Assembly: GCA_963930775.1 (NCBI GenBank)
Contig: OZ005689.1
Location: 37,131,351 to 37,195,350 of the forward strand
Direction: 5' to 3'
Length of the DNA: 64,000 bases
DNA from: Cliona cf. orientalis
Taxonomy: Eukaryota; Porifera; Demospongiae; Clionaida; Clionaidae
Of the stretch, positions 10,551 to 23,272 are shown piece by piece (the stretch's first letter is position 1; each line of letters begins with the position of its first letter). The position numbers were made by a program, and so were the translations under genes. The notes beneath the pieces are model-generated. The model saw nothing but the letters and a program-made list of their open reading frames with translations, was not told the origin of the DNA and did no database searches.

Positions 10551-11608
10551 CAAAATACGGGAAGAAAACGGCTTTGACGCCATTTGGCATCAATCGCCTA
10601 TAACGTACATTGTGTATATTATGACGCCAATTGGCATCTATTGCCCATAATCGGTTAAAGTGATGATTGCTGGTCATTCAAAACACTAGAACCAAGTGTG
10701 CAGAAAGTTTGACTTTCACGTGCTGATGCTATGGGCTCTTGATCTGCAGCTACGGCCCGGATCGCAAGTTGGCTATCCACTAGAATCCTCTACAGATGGT
10801 CACACTAATCTTGAGGCCAACATATAATAGTCGAATGCACCCCAATTACTGCTCAGATAACTATTTTGTAGTAGATTTTTTTTCTAACTTTGCATACAGA
10901 CTTATTTTGACCTACAATTAATAGAAATATGTCCTTTAGCTGCAGTGTGAATGTACATGTATAAAGCATGAAAGAAAGACCGCTCTGTAACAGAAGCTAT
11001 GACGAACAATGACATTGAACTAATATCACGTGCACCATACATAGCAATACAAGCGATCAAAAAATCGCGAGATCGAAGGCTATAGATAAGATGAGGTAAG
11101 TTTCTGAAGGTGGAGAATCGCTCTCGTATGTCTAGTTCTACACAATATTATCGTAGGTAGCTAATACGAGCAACCGTCAGACTGCCTAGTGAAGCGACAA
11201 CTATCAACCCCACAAAACTATTTCGGAACTTTAAAAAGGCTTTTGGGCTGTTTATTGTTACTATCTTACCTCGCTTGGACGCCTTAGAAGTGAAGGGCTC
11301 CATGCGTTTAAACAATCACAACCTAACATAAAAATGCACAATTTTTGGACATTTTCCTCTCTAGGCCCCTGAGTCCCTACACTACCGTAACGCTCGTGCA
11401 CATGCGCCGAGCATTAATGATTACAGCCACAGAGTATCCTAGTATCATGGGATGTCAAAAGATCAGAGAAGACTCCAAAACAGCCACCTATGCACAGAAT
11501 AAGCAGAATAGCTACCAAGACAGATATACCAGACTATAAGCATAGGCACTGAATGCATGGCTGTTTGTCTGTCTGTTACCAGTCTACTGACTGCATATAA
11601 AGTTTATG
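10551..11608. other. Intergenic with a possible minus-strand first exon at 11272-11304
   Basis: On the minus strand an ATG at 11304 encodes MEPFTSKASKR and then meets a consensus donor GTAAGATAG at about 11271. A plausible partner exon was not identified. A plus-strand donor-like GAG/GTAAGTTTC also occurs at 11095. Nothing else was recognised. Confidence 0.25.
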
Positions 11609-11760
11609 CTAGAAAATGAACATACCAGGCAACTTCACGCTGATCTCCAAAGATTTTCAACTTTGGGATTTCACTATAAGACTTTCGTTGAAGAGTTATG
11701 GCTCTTTTCATTCTTTTTAGCGTGTGAGTCCGCCATTTTTTTTGTGATATAAATATACAT
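11609..11760 (+). repeat. Dispersed repeat copy 2 (AAAATGAACATACCAG)
   Basis: Related to 8638-8785 in the same orientation, sharing AAAATGAACATACCAG, TTTTCAAC and GGGATTTC blocks and a CCGCCATTTTT-like end. The following 11761-12790 stretch contains no recognised gene. Confidence 0.65.
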
Positions 11761-12819
11761 CACGCATGTGCTATATAAAGCCCATCTCCTTTGTGCACAT
11801 GGCAGTTCACAGCCTAGCGCCTAAGTGGAAAGAAGCTTGCTGTATCTGTGGTGAGTTTGTCTCACTCTGTTTCAAGATTGTTAAACCCCTGAGCATAATA
11901 GATTATGCCCAAGTTAACAAAAGTGTGTCCTGAGTGTTCTGTTAGTGTGAATCGGATTTGCTCACGTCTAGTCATAGATTCATTCGGGTGTTCTAATGCT
12001 TTATTATTAGACATACTCGCTCGATTTAGCTCTCGTCTTGACATGCTTTACTTGGGCTTTCGGATGCTCTCTTACATCTCATAGCTATAATTCTTTTACT
12101 TTTTCTAGTTGCATCAATGGAGACTTTACGCTACAGTACGTGTCTTAACTATTGTCATCCTCACAAATTTGTACCCATGTGGCACTTCGCTGAGCGTTTT
12201 GCACCATGGTGCTTCATTACTACTTCAATACAGCTACTGCTTAAAATTCAATTCTGTGAAATTAATCAGCAAACTAGCTGCAGCTAGGCAAACAAAACCA
12301 CAAAGAACGGGAGGTATAAGTTGTAGGTAGTTGCTAGGCAAAACCACCAAGAAGGCATAGTATAAGTCAATGTAGTTGCTGAACAACACCACAAAGCATG
12401 CACTGTAGAAGTAGGGGTTAATTATTTACTCTCACCTGGTCCTTAGAGCTATATACCCACAGCCTACCAGCACTATTAAGTGATTCATTGCACTGGCTGT
12501 GCCTTTGGCTTTAGTGGTACAAAGAGATATTAGACTTGAGGTTGTGTCAGTACATGTATTGCTATAGTTGTGGTAAAAAAATTAATTTTAGTTATTCCTT
12601 AATCGGGTGTCATGATGAGCATAAATAGCCCAAAGTCAGAGTGGAAGAAACAAGCTGTACCACAAATCCCTTGGACAGACCACTACAGACATCTAATTAA
12701 ATGGGTGTGGTCATGGAGACCTTTACCTATTCAAATAAAAACAAACCCCAAGACAGATTAGATTTCCCCTCAGACACCAATATGGCGGTATATTAGTGTC
12801 ATAATTATGAATAGTGTAT

Positions 12820-13075
12820 AGTATAGTTTTGGGAGGGGCATCCATTCTATTTGGGGGGTAGTCTTTTCTTCTGGGGGGTGTCCATTTTCTTTTAGGGGGG
12901 AGGGGAGGAGACGGGATGTTCCGTTAGTGTCCATTTCATTTGTGGGGTACTATGCTTTTGGGAGGGGTGTCCATTTCATGTGGGGGGTAGTCTTTTTATT
13001 GGAGGGGTGGGCCATTTCTTGGGGGTAATTTTTTTATTGGCATGGGTATGGCGTGCCAGCCACCCCCCCCACACG
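12820..13075. repeat. Degenerate G-rich repeat (GGGGTGTCCATTT units)
   Basis: GGGGTGTCCATTTC-like and GGGGGGTAGTCTTTT-like segments alternate four or five times with irregular spacing, giving a strongly strand-asymmetric G-rich block with several G runs. No coding content. Confidence 0.7.
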
Positions 13076-13519
13076 GAGAACAAAGATCACGTGATCAGTT
13101 GCTGCCATATACAAGGTCAAAGGTCAATGATATAGTGCTTTAAATCTTTTTTAAGGCTATCCATCCAATATCGACAGTTGTGAAGGTCTATGAACTTCGG
13201 CCGGATAATTGGTAAATATTCTCATTATTGATCATTGAAGATTTAAGAGCCATCTGATGGTCCGTGAGATCATTAAATTCTATAGAAGTGATTTAATAGC
13301 ATCACCAAAGGTCCATACAAAGTCTAACAGCACCTTCTTTTCAGTGCATAAACCAGGTATGTAGCAGCTAGCTTCATAATGCTTAGAGAAATGTGAGCGG
13401 ATTTGAGAAAATTGCTCACTTTGCGCAAAACGCATTTCAGTTATACTACCCCCACTCGCCATTACACTACTGGTGCTTCACTAGTGGTATAAATAGCTTA
13501 TCCCACTCTGCTTGTAGTA

Positions 13520-14371
13520 CGGTACCCTCGCAAAAGAGGGCCCACTATGGAATGTCGGCCCGTTCCCCGCTTTGGGCTCAATTTCCTGCTAAGGTCTAGT
13601 GTTTACTCGAATATGCGTCCATGCGTAGCTGCCCTTGAAAGCACAACTCAAATGCATGAAATGGCTGGACAAATAATCCATGTAAGATCGATAAGTAACG
13701 TGCTAAACAGCCGTAAAACTAAGCCTAGCTAACTTTATGCCACGTTTCAGCACAAATATACCATCGTACACGGCTTCGATCGTAGCCACGCCCACTGAAT
13801 ACGGCTGCACTCAACGACACACGGTGAAGTATCGCGGCCGCCCTTGCTCTGGATTGGTAATTGTGCTTGAATAAGGCTGAAATCAATAGTAGCTGCTACT
13901 ATTCAAATTATGAAGCTAGCGTGGGTTACTTACCTGGGCACTCTTTCGAGTATTAATAGTATACATGTACTTGTACTTTGATGTGTATAATCTTGTATAC
14001 CAATTACAAGTATTACAAGTGAAATAGGCACCTGAGTTTGAAACCTTCTGAGTTGAAATACCTATCTGACTTTGTGTATGTATGTATGTATAAGTACTAT
14101 TAGCCTGTGATAGTGAGGTTGTATGTTAAATTTGGATAAATAGCACTCTGAAATAGGCATTTGGTTCATCAAATTGTACTCGCTATCGCTCATACAATTT
14201 TTGAACCAAATACCTATTTCAGAGTGCTACTTTACCCAAATTCAACATAAAACCTCACTATTACCTATACAAACGTGATACTGATACCTTGAATATCGGC
14301 CCATCCCCCAATCTTGGCCCAATGTAAGGTGCACCGCCCTTGGGCCCTCTTTCGCGAGGGTACGGTATAGC
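13520..14371. mobile_element. Non-autonomous TIR element (GTACCCTCGC ends)
   Basis: The left end GTACCCTCGCAAAAGAGGG and the right end, read in reverse as GTACCCTCGCGAAAGAGGG, form TIRs that continue into GCCCA. Both ends share further similarity in a GGCCC...CAATTT region. The interior contains a second inverted repeat at about 14110-14265. The element carries no long ORF. A fragment of the same family lies at 27690-27772. Confidence 0.75.
14110..14265. repeat. Inverted repeat nested in the GTACCCTCGC element
   Basis: The left half (GTGAGGTTGTATG, AGCACTCTGAAATAGGCAT, TTTGGTTCA) pairs with the right half (TGAACCAAATACCTATTTC, AGAGTGCTAC, CATAAAACCTCAC) around a short centre near 14185. Either it is a separate fold-back element inserted into the larger one or it is that element's own core. 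14372-14905 downstream has no recognised gene. Confidence 0.75.
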
Positions 14372-14907
14372 CTACCAATGATTGCTAATAGTATCCTGTG
14401 TGGTGTCAATTAGCATGCCCTATGCTGTGTACTGGTACAATGAATATGTGTACCAGTCCATTTATTCTGTGTATAATGCTTTTCAATGGTGTTACTTGAG
14501 GGGACAATTATGGCTCACATTTCCCTTTTACCCCTGAAGAGACAAATTATGACTTTTATTCCTCACCTGGTTCTATTGTGAAAGGATATGAGGTGGGATA
14601 TAGGAGTAAGTTGATCAGGGGAGTAAGATTTGCAGTCTACAAAGAGCTTTAGTGGCCTGGCAGATAATATTGAATTTTTCCACGACTGGTGTTGTCACTG
14701 GATAGGAATAGTTTCCAGGATCTTGTGTGTGTGAACATGTCCAGACTACACTAAGACCACAGGAAGTCCACCTACCCTACGTACAATACATTTTAATGTC
14801 AATGCGCGGTTTGCATGGTGCCTATGGGGGTTGATGATATGCATGCCATGCATGTGGGGTCAAAAACAGTGCATGTCTATGTACAACTGTATCTTCTAGT
14901 GTGAGTT

Positions 14908-15650
14908 AGCTATTGTCAAGGGCTTATCGACCGCCGAAGGTGTGAGAGGGCATGTAACTACGTATATGTGCTGTGTAACCATCAAAATTCAAACGCTCGG
15001 GCCGGATATACTATAAATAGTTTGTAACTATTCGGAGTTATACGATGTGAGGGAAGATTTACGGAGTTAATGTGAGGGGGTGTGGTTATTCTGGCCTTCT
15101 GTGAAGGCAGAGCTAGCTGGAGATGTCAAGCAGGAGTCAAGGCCACCGTAGGAGTCCTTCAGTTTCCACTCCGTCGCCTTTATGTGTGGCCTCTGGACGA
15201 GTTGTTAACGAATTCGAGCGCGACCATCACCTCTTAGTGACAATGTACGAAGGAGATTGTTTGCCAAGATCAGCGGTACATCCCAGAGTAGTGCGATGTC
15301 AACGACAGGCCATGGAGACAACTGTGAGATCGTGGCTACTGCCTTCAGGCTCAGCTCCAGAGTGCTGCATTTCGATCTAGCTACATCCTAGGCAGCCACG
15401 AGGCTCTAGATCAGCTGCGATCATAGCCTCGTACCCCGGGTACAAGGCTACTGCGATCATGACCGCGGTACCAATTACTGGGCTGGGCCAGACTGGTATT
15501 CTGCATGTGCGCATAGATGCGGCGCCGGTAGGGCGCTTATATCCGGTTTGTGGTAAGTATTAAATATAGATACAGTTTGAATTTTGATGGGTCACGTAGT
15601 TACATGCCCTGTCCTGCCTTTGGCGGTTGATAAGCCCTTGCTATCATTCT
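14908..15650. mobile_element. Non-autonomous TIR element (AAGGGCTTATCGACCGCC ends)
   Basis: Sequence at 14911-14990 (CAAGGGCTTATCGACCGCC, GGGCATGTAACTACGT, CATCAAAATTCAAAC, GCCGGATAT) is found as reverse complement at 15545-15646 in matching order. A short ORF at 15123-15380 lies inside but resembles no family I know. The stretch 15651-16407 after it has no recognised gene. Confidence 0.75.
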
Positions 15651-16407
15651 ATCTCAAGTACCACTGAAAAGAAGAGCTGAGCTTCACATTGATACCAAGA
15701 ACGCGACTAAGCGTGCCGAGATGACCATGACAAAGATTTCGGCTGCGTATGGCTGAGGGCATCTTTGAATTGGGTGCAAATCAGTAACTATCAAACCAAC
15801 GCTAGGGCACTTAGTCCACAAGTAGGTAAATACCAGAGCAGTTATTCCGCTGAATCCCGAGTCTTCCAGGACTACATACTCTGCCACCATGAGCGCAATA
15901 ATTTATGACTTTAGTCTGTTCTAGTTTCTTAGTAGTAGTTAGCTAGACTGTCAACCAAAGAAAATACTAAACTAGCTAGGTTATAGCTACCAACTCTTCG
16001 TCTTGAGTAATTTCTTCATGATACTTCAACTCGCTCGTCCATTTTTTGATTTTTCAGCTTTTCTGGGTGAATGGAACTTTGAATTGGGGGCAAATCAGTA
16101 ACTCTTGTTCCAAAACGAAAAACAAGACATCCTCAATGTCTTTACCATAGTGGCAGTGTATAGCAGTAGCGTGGAACAGAACTGCTCGAGGCGCTTCAAA
16201 AAACAAGCCTTCGAAAACGAGAAAAATTCATTCTGTCCTGGGTAGAGCACGGTACACGGATAGATATGTGGACGTATACGAGATTATTGCATATTATACC
16301 CGCGTAATACGTATGCGCGCGTGCGTAATCATATGCAGCAAAACATCATATCTGCTTTGCCATTAAACGGAGGTCTTAGTGTAGACTGTGTCACATTCTA
16401 GGGTGTA

Positions 16408-17104
16408 GTACATATGTGACCGTATCCAATAAAACCCGGCATATGGAATCTGTGCACTATTCTCACAATGTGGGTTTTTAGTACCTCAAGTCAAAAGATG
16501 TCAAAGTTGAGTTTTTGTCATATTCATGCCAAAGAACCTTTCTACTAACCTTTTCTGTCGTCTACGGAGGCTAACCGTAAGTTACAAAGGCGAAATAAGC
16601 CTTCATTTGATCTACATAGTCTGTACAACTGCCATACACGGAGCCCGTTGCTGTGGGCGCTAGTTAGAATTTCTGCCAGTGGGCTATCTAGACACAACTA
16701 GATTCGTCGAACTACTGTACATTCGCTCATCTTTTTAGCTTCTTCGGCATCGAAGAATAATCGGCTGTTGTTGTCAACAGCGAAATTCAACTCTTGCTTG
16801 ATCTTTACGTTAATTTGGAACAGCTCCACCCATGTCCATTTAATTGATTTCTGGGTCACACGTAGTATGTGGAAACGCCATACGTGTGCATAGCAATGCC
16901 TTTGGACCATAATTTCTCGATTGGCGTGGCGTGATCGCAAACAAAGTGCTGTATCTCCACAACCAAGCGCACAGTCGGTCTGAAACTTGAATGCGGGTTA
17001 GCGCTATGGCAGAGCTTATCAACCATACATCAAACTCAACTTTCACAAAAAAAATCCCATATGCCGGGTTTTATATCAGAGACATGTCAGTCACATATGT
17101 GATA
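16408..17104. mobile_element. Non-autonomous TIR element (ACATATGTGAC ends)
   Basis: The left end ACATATGTGAC followed by AAAACCCGGCATATGG is mirrored at the right by CCATATGCCGGGTTTTAT followed by GTCACATATGT. The interior has only short ORFs. It lies directly upstream of the five-exon gene at 17527-18973. Confidence 0.75.
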
Positions 17105-17526
17105 AAAGCGACCACTTCGCGCATTTCCCGAATTTTCATTTTTAAACGCTTATATCTCTGGAACCATAGCAGCTATGAACTTCAAACCTGGCATGAATAT
17201 TCTTACATCATCCTGCTACACTCGCTGCAAATCGCGAGCTCCGCCCACATCCGGTGTGGGCGGGGCAGGCGATCACATTAAAAATTCGTCTTTTTATGCC
17301 CCACTTTGGCCGCTCACCGCTCGGGACAGGAGGCTTGCTGTAGCTTGTAATGTTGGATCTGTGAAGTAGAAGGCCCAAAGTGCCTATAAACTAAGTGGGA
17401 AGCCTAGGGCTCTTGAGGCCTTGAAATGGTGATAATTTGAAAAATGGCAAAAAAACACATTTTGTTCAAAGTGGTCCCTTTTCTCATATCCTATCACATA
17501 ATATAATGAAATTTTTTTTTCCTAGA
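17105..17526 (+). other. Upstream region of the five-exon gene
   Basis: It ends in a strong polypyrimidine acceptor (TTTTTTTTTCCTAG at 17525), so a noncoding 5' exon may lie within or upstream of this stretch. The reading frame is also open back to an in-frame ATG at 17437, but translation there runs through the polypyrimidine tract. No TATA box was assigned. Confidence 0.35.
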
Positions 17527-18973
17527 ATGTCTACAAACTTAAAAGAAGCCTACCAAATAACTGACGAGCATTATGGGGTAGTACCCCTAACAGTATCAAA
17601 CCCATATGTGCGAGGGACCATGATATCTAAAGAAGTTATTATGAAATGCTTGAACACTCTATCTGGAGTTGCTATGTATCCTGTGACTATTTCACCAGCA
17701 GGTAAGTAAATCCATGAATATTTTTCTAGGTTGATTTTTCCCCTTTGTTTTAAAGGTACTTTGTCAATGTCTGCATCTTTGACTATACCTGAAGCTGGTA
17801 AAAGAACACCACCAGCTGTAAGTACTGAAGAAATGAGAAGGAGGCTCAAGGTTAAAATCATTGAAGATGAAGATCATCAAGTGAACATATCACATGTATT
17901 TTCCCCACAATTTGAGGAGCTATTAAAGGATGATGTGTTTATTGAAACATTGCTTAAAGATGTCATAGCATTGTGCTCAGTAGCTACAATTCAAGTTGAA
18001 AAAATGAAAATGCCTGCAACAACCAGTCACTTGGTAAGCTTTGTTATTAGCTACATAATTATTTTAGTTGTGAATAAATTTATGGATTCCAGGAGCTAAC
18101 CAATGAGCAGGAGCTGTTTTGCAACATCTTGCAAACTGTGGTACCTGCTCCTTTCTTCATTCATGCCCAGTGTCAAACTGACGAGCCTTCGCTTCCAACT
18201 GCAAAGTTTGACCTGATCGTCACCCATGCACCAGTTTTAACACCATCAGCTTCATCGATAGAAATGTCAGAAAATGACATAGTGGTAATAGTGACTGAAC
18301 CTGTATCTACCAAGGAGGATGTTGACATTTTAATGACAAACAAGACTGACATGACTTTGAATCTACATAAACTTAGTATGTGTGTGTGTGAAGGGTTGTC
18401 AATTAGTCCTCATCAATTGTGTACTCTTTGTTGTGCAGATGTATCAATTGTACTGGAGTGTCTGATTTTCTCAGAGCTGATTTGTAGAGAAGTAGTAACG
18501 ATTATTTCTGGTATGTAGTGTATCTATAGTTATTTCAATTCATTATCTAATACACTTTAATTGCAGGAAGTCAAAGTTATGTACGACCCTTATTAAGGGT
18601 TAAGAAGCACGACTGTTTACTCACACTGCCGTCAGTGACACCATGGCATACCCCAGATACATTCCACATTCAAGGATGCATACTACTCCTGCTATTTCTC
18701 CAAGCTGGAAGATGCTCCATCTACCCTAATTTTGATCAAAATTTTTTGGATCTGAAGTGCTCTGATTTTGATTCTGAATGTGTTTGTGGATGGAATGGAC
18801 CATATAGCAAACTGGAACAAAAATATCCAAAGAAGCTACTTCAGACAAAGCCACGGGTGCTCACTTCTGGTAGAGGATCTACCCTTGGTGAGCTGAAACG
18901 AGTAGTTGGTTGCAAAACTAAAAAAGACATTATGGATGAAATTAAAGCAAAAAGAATGAAACACTCTGCGTAA
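17527..18973 (+). CDS. Five-exon gene, protein of unknown function (404 aa)
   Basis: Five exons join in a single open frame: 17527-17701, 17756-18033, 18093-18375, 18439-18510 and 18567-18973. All four introns are GT-AG and 54-63 bp long, with phases 1, 0, 1 and 1, and every junction keeps the frame, which argues strongly that the gene is real. I do not recognise the family. Visible features are an acidic/basic stretch in exon 2 (EEMRRRLKVKIIEDEDH), a Ser/Thr/Val-rich exon 3, a short hydrophobic run CILLLLFLQAG in exon 5, a Cys cluster (CSDFDSECVCGW) and a Lys/Arg-rich C-terminus. There is no obvious signal peptide at the chosen ATG, which sits two bases after an acceptor-like CCTAG, so a 5' noncoding exon is likely. 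It lies between two TIR elements, so a transposon origin is possible but not shown. Confidence 0.75.
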
Positions 18974-19078
18974 TCTCCAGAATTTCCTTGGAGATCAAGA
19001 ACATTGGTATGCTTGATGCACAAGTGTGACTAATTTCCAGTACTGTAATGTATCTGAAATCTGTTGTAATTTGTATTA

Positions 19079-19827
19079 CCATAGATCATATAGACTACGT
19101 AACCAGAATTGGAAACACATGAGCAAAAGAGTCCAGTGGTGCAATCAGTGTCGCACAAAATTACGGAAAAAAACAAACAAACAAGAAATGGCCAAAAATC
19201 ACATTTTCTAATATTTTTGACAATAGCTACTAAACCGAAACCTTATAACTTAGCTATCCTCGTGGACAAGGCCTTCTTCTAACTATTTGTATAGTGAAGA
19301 GAAGTTCCTTAGTTCAGTATCTGAGGTGTTCTAGTCCCAACGAGGCGACTTCAAAATGGCGTCATTTTTTTGTGCTTCTGGCGGTTTCTGGCTCAGTGGT
19401 AGCAGTATATCCTCCAAATAGTGGCTATCCTAATGTAGAGGGACCATATTTTGACTTTGAGCTTCGGTTTTCGGTAGCTGCTGCCACGTGAATCGAAATA
19501 ACAGTCCCGAAAGTGGTTTGTACAGCGTCCTATGGGGGGCAAGTGTGGACGAAGGCAACTGAAATAGCAGTGAACAACTTTGTACCCCAAAAAGACTGCC
19601 GTAGATACGTAGTTGCACTCATCAAAAAATGTTGCTAGTAGTATTCTTCCATCATAGAGCTTTGCTTTCGTTGCCTCCATTTAGCTATAGGACTAACACA
19701 GGCTCCAGTAGAGCCATGTTCAGCTGCCTCAGTCTAGGGACACTGAGTGCCCGCCATGGCTTGTATTAACTCTCTTGCTCACATGAGCAGTTTCCAATCC
19801 CGGTTACATAGTCTATATGATCTATAG
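19079..19827. mobile_element. Non-autonomous TIR element (ATAGATCATATAGACTA ends)
   Basis: The left end ATAGATCATATAGACTACGT, then AACCAGAATTGGAAAC and ATGAGC, is mirrored at 19755-19827, which read in reverse gives ATAGATCATATAGACTATGT, AACCGGGATTGGAAAC and a CATGTGAGC block. The interior has no credible gene. 19828-20324 downstream is non-coding. Confidence 0.75.
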
Positions 19828-19974
19828 TGTTACATCCATGTTAATTCTTACTAACTTGTGTAGCCCCAGGGTCTGTTCTTGTTGTCAGCATTGTGAATGA
19901 TAATGGTACATACATGCCACACTTGGCAAGTTGCTCGCTCTCGCAAATTATGCACTAATTACTTACACACTAAG

Positions 19975-20125
19975 TAGGAAAAAAAAAGATTTCTTTGCAC
20001 TAAATGTTTGGAGCGATTGGGAGCACTTGGGGAGATAATTTTTATATGGGCATACAGAATGGGTCAAAACACGAGATTTGACATGAGAAAATTTTGATTG
20101 ATGCCTTAGAATTAAGGTTACGGGA
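19975..20125. repeat. Dispersed repeat shared with the palindrome spacer
   Basis: Starts with an A-run plus GATTTCTTTGCA, then GGAGCACTTGGGG, ATACAGAATGGGTC and CCTTAGAATTAAGGTTA. The reverse complement of a related block lies at about 32930-33075. Another related piece (TTTTTTCTGCTTAGTGTG plus CCCCTTGAAAAAAA) occurs at 20905-20945 and 32695-32740. Confidence 0.6.
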
Positions 20126-20324
20126 TAGTATTTGACACGCAATTTATAAACGATTGCGCACGGACATAATTTACATGCGTTTTAATGCGGTTTAGTCGGA
20201 AACGCGAACGAACGTCGACCATTTCCAGATGTATATAAAGTCCAAGTTCCTGGGTCAACTTTTTAAGACCAGAGACTCGAACGAACTGACTTCGCTGTCG
20301 TTCATGATAGTCCATCAATCAGAG

Positions 20325-20495
20325 CAGGGCCAGGTATAGTGCTTTTTCGAAAACACCAAGATGGTGAGTCGTCAGACAAGGTTTTGTCTTGGAGGGCCGC
20401 CATTAAGCGAGTCACATGGCAGCTGAGCAGTAAGTTTTTATGTTCGCTTTCTGTTCGTATAACTCGACAGAGTTCAAACGCTATACCTGGCCCTG
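20325..20495. mobile_element. Short TIR element, CAGGGCCAGGTATAG ends
   Basis: CAGGGCCAGGTATAG at 20325-20339 is perfectly mirrored at 20481-20495, bounding 171 bp. The CAGGG start is reminiscent of hAT-type ends, but I see no clean 8-bp duplication. The following 20496-21882 contains no gene I can support; donor-like sites on the minus strand at about 20572 and 20663 lack matching coding exons. Confidence 0.6.
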
Positions 20496-21882
20496 TAGAG
20501 ACTCGTAAACTATCGTTTGATTTGTATGTCATTATATAGAGGCTGTTTACCTTGGCAAAAACTGATGCAGGAAATTGTAAAACTTACCCGCACTTGCAGA
20601 CAGACAGTGGCAGGTTTACTCCTTTTTGTGGTCCATGGGGCAGGCATCAGGAGCGCTACTTACCTGTGCCTTGACTGTGCAAAGAACGTGGACAAAAACT
20701 GGAATATAACTGCCTCATTTATTATTTATGTGAACTTTTACCATGTGTGGGCGGAACACTGCCCATAAAAAATTACAGGCGCGCGTGGTACGTTGACGAC
20801 CCTTTACCGAATATTGTGCACATTGCTATTTGGATGCCTGCTTGCATTGTATGGCTGTACTATGCATCCAGCTCGACTGTGTGGTGGTTTTCGGACCATT
20901 TTTTTCTGCTTAGTGTGTGATCCCCTTGAAAAAAAAAAGATTTTGAGGGGATTCACGGCACGATGTTTTGCATGTAGCTCTGAACTAAAGCAGCTATTGA
21001 CAATCTGTCCGATAGATTGTCAACAACAATCGTAAGCTGGTTTTCATGCTACGAAATCACGAGTGCTACAATTGTGGATGGCATTTGCTCGATGAAGTGA
21101 ACTCAAAACTGGCTGTGTGGCTTTTTGCCGACAGTAAATGTCTTCTCTGAAGATAGCTCAGCAGAAATATTCATGATAATTTTCAGAAACAACCATACAC
21201 AAAAGGGCACAAAATGGCGAAGAAACGTGACTGATTATCACAGTGGGCAGTCTGTGTAAGGATCACAACTCGACCCTAACTCCTAACTTGAACTCTATGA
21301 ACAACTACTGTGTATAATATTATAATTATTTAGTTGATCCGTTTTATCATCTGTATATTCTTGTACTTGCACCGGTGCTCCTCTACTTTATATCAAATTC
21401 TTTACACCCTCTTTGATACTTTTCACAAGCAACATACCTCCGGGGACGCTATTCATGATGCCTATTTATTCGTATTTGAAATTGGCAACCAATACTTTTC
21501 TCGTACTTGCACCAGATGACATGATAGGAACTGAATATTAAATTGTCAAAGGTTTGTCCACCTTCTTGTACGTAATATGGTCCAAACACCAAAACGTACT
21601 CATCATCCCTTTGCTCTGGTCATAGCCTCCCCTGGCTTACCTAACCAATAATTCAAGCTATCAGACGCCGTAATGCTTTGTTTAGAGTGCACGAACAAGC
21701 CAAGAGTTCTGCTTACCAGAGGTATCGCGCAGCAAGAAACCGAGTTGTCACAGTAGCCATGCTTTATCTCAGTAAAACTAAATTCTTTCGAGGTCTCCAA
21801 CCCCTAACTTCCAAAGCTTTTTGGAAATCTGTAAATAAATACTAATCTTGAATGGTTCTGCAATTTCAGACAACCGTGATAA

Positions 21883-22641
21883 GGCCTGTCATGCAACTAA
21901 TGGTCCCCCCTACAGGTGGTTCCCCCGGACCACATATGTTGCCATAGGTAGTCCCCCAGGACTAGTTGTGTTGCCATAAGTCGTCCCCCTAGGACAACTT
22001 GCGTCGTGGTAAGTGGTCCCCCCACATTTAGCAGTGGAACTAGCTGCGCAACACTTTAAATGATAAGTATCAATGTCAGTGTCATTCATAATAATGCACT
22101 GGAGCTCTATAGAGCGAATACCTTGTGTGCTGCATCCTGCTGCAGCATTGTGGCTTGCGCTGTTGACGATCTTTACCTGCATATTATGCTATATAGCCAG
22201 GGTGCAATTGATAGGCGTGGCCAATAAAATGCGGTGTTTACGACACTCGTGGGCCTATTCAAAGCATAGTTTTTCAACGAATTCATTGTGCTTAGGAGTT
22301 GCTCTGATGCCTAGATCTGGCGGTTTTCTTGGGTCTTCTTGGTGATAAGACAATAGATGACAGACAACCCGATTGCTTTACCCCTTGCGTTCTATCGTAT
22401 CTTCCTATTTCACGGGAAGGCTAAATATCGACTCCTTTGCTAAACATCGATCCCTGTGCTAAACATTAATGTGTAGGTATTTTTGAGACAAACAGCACCC
22501 CATAGATATGGGGGACCACTTACTGCAGCGGGGGACCATTTATGGCGCACACAGGACGTCCGGGGGGACCATTTATGATGACACAACTGGTCCTGGGGGA
22601 CCGCTTGTGTAGGGGGACCAGTTAACTCGTTACAGGCCTCC
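21883..22641. mobile_element. TIR element with GGTCCCCC subrepeats
   Basis: The left end AAGGCCTGTCATGCAACTAA is mirrored imperfectly by the right end, which read in reverse starts AGGCCTGTAACGAGTTAACT. Both terminal regions carry several GGTCCCCC/GGGGGACC blocks separated by about 30-45 bp, in inverted orientation relative to each other. No coding capacity is evident. 22642-23272 holds no gene; a TAGTCTCG-like end occurs at 23025-23032. Confidence 0.7.
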
Positions 22642-23272
22642 TGCTAAACTCCTTCTACAAGTAACACCATGATTTTACTGATAGCTCCATATACACATGA
22701 GATTGCGTGTACCTTGGGGATTGGGTGGGTTGATCTATTATACTGAGATAGACGTAGCTAGGGTAATTTGAGTGTGCCTCCCATTGGAACTCCCAATTAA
22801 GCTTATGAATACATGTGTACATAATAATAATATATGTGACCAGCTATGGAAAAACCGACCACTTGCACAAAAAATGATTCTGCAGTAGGGGGTTCAATAC
22901 TCGACTCAATGTTATTTTTTCTAATTTTATTGCCCATCCATTTATAAAATTTCAGCACGATCCAAGCCTGTTCAGTGTGTGTGCCGCTCAATAGAAAGAA
23001 TGGCATTCAGTTTCAGCTAGCTATGTAGTCTCGCTATCACCCAGACCTAACTTCCCGCAGCACCGGATGTATTGCATCACCAGCACGCGGGAAGGGAAAG
23101 GTCTGGTGCAACGCGCTACATTCAAATTTGAACTCCGCGGAATTTGTGTGGACTGAATCTGATTGGCCAACTGATTCTTGTTACGTAACCAGCACCGCAA
23201 ACTCATTCAGAGCGACCGCACATGCACCAACGTGTACGCGCGCATTTTGTGCGCTAGCCATGCAGCATAGAC

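Noticed and set aside
15123-15380. 85-codon ORF inside a TIR element
   Set aside because: Ser/Arg-rich, no family, no splice or promoter context; likely chance within a non-autonomous element.
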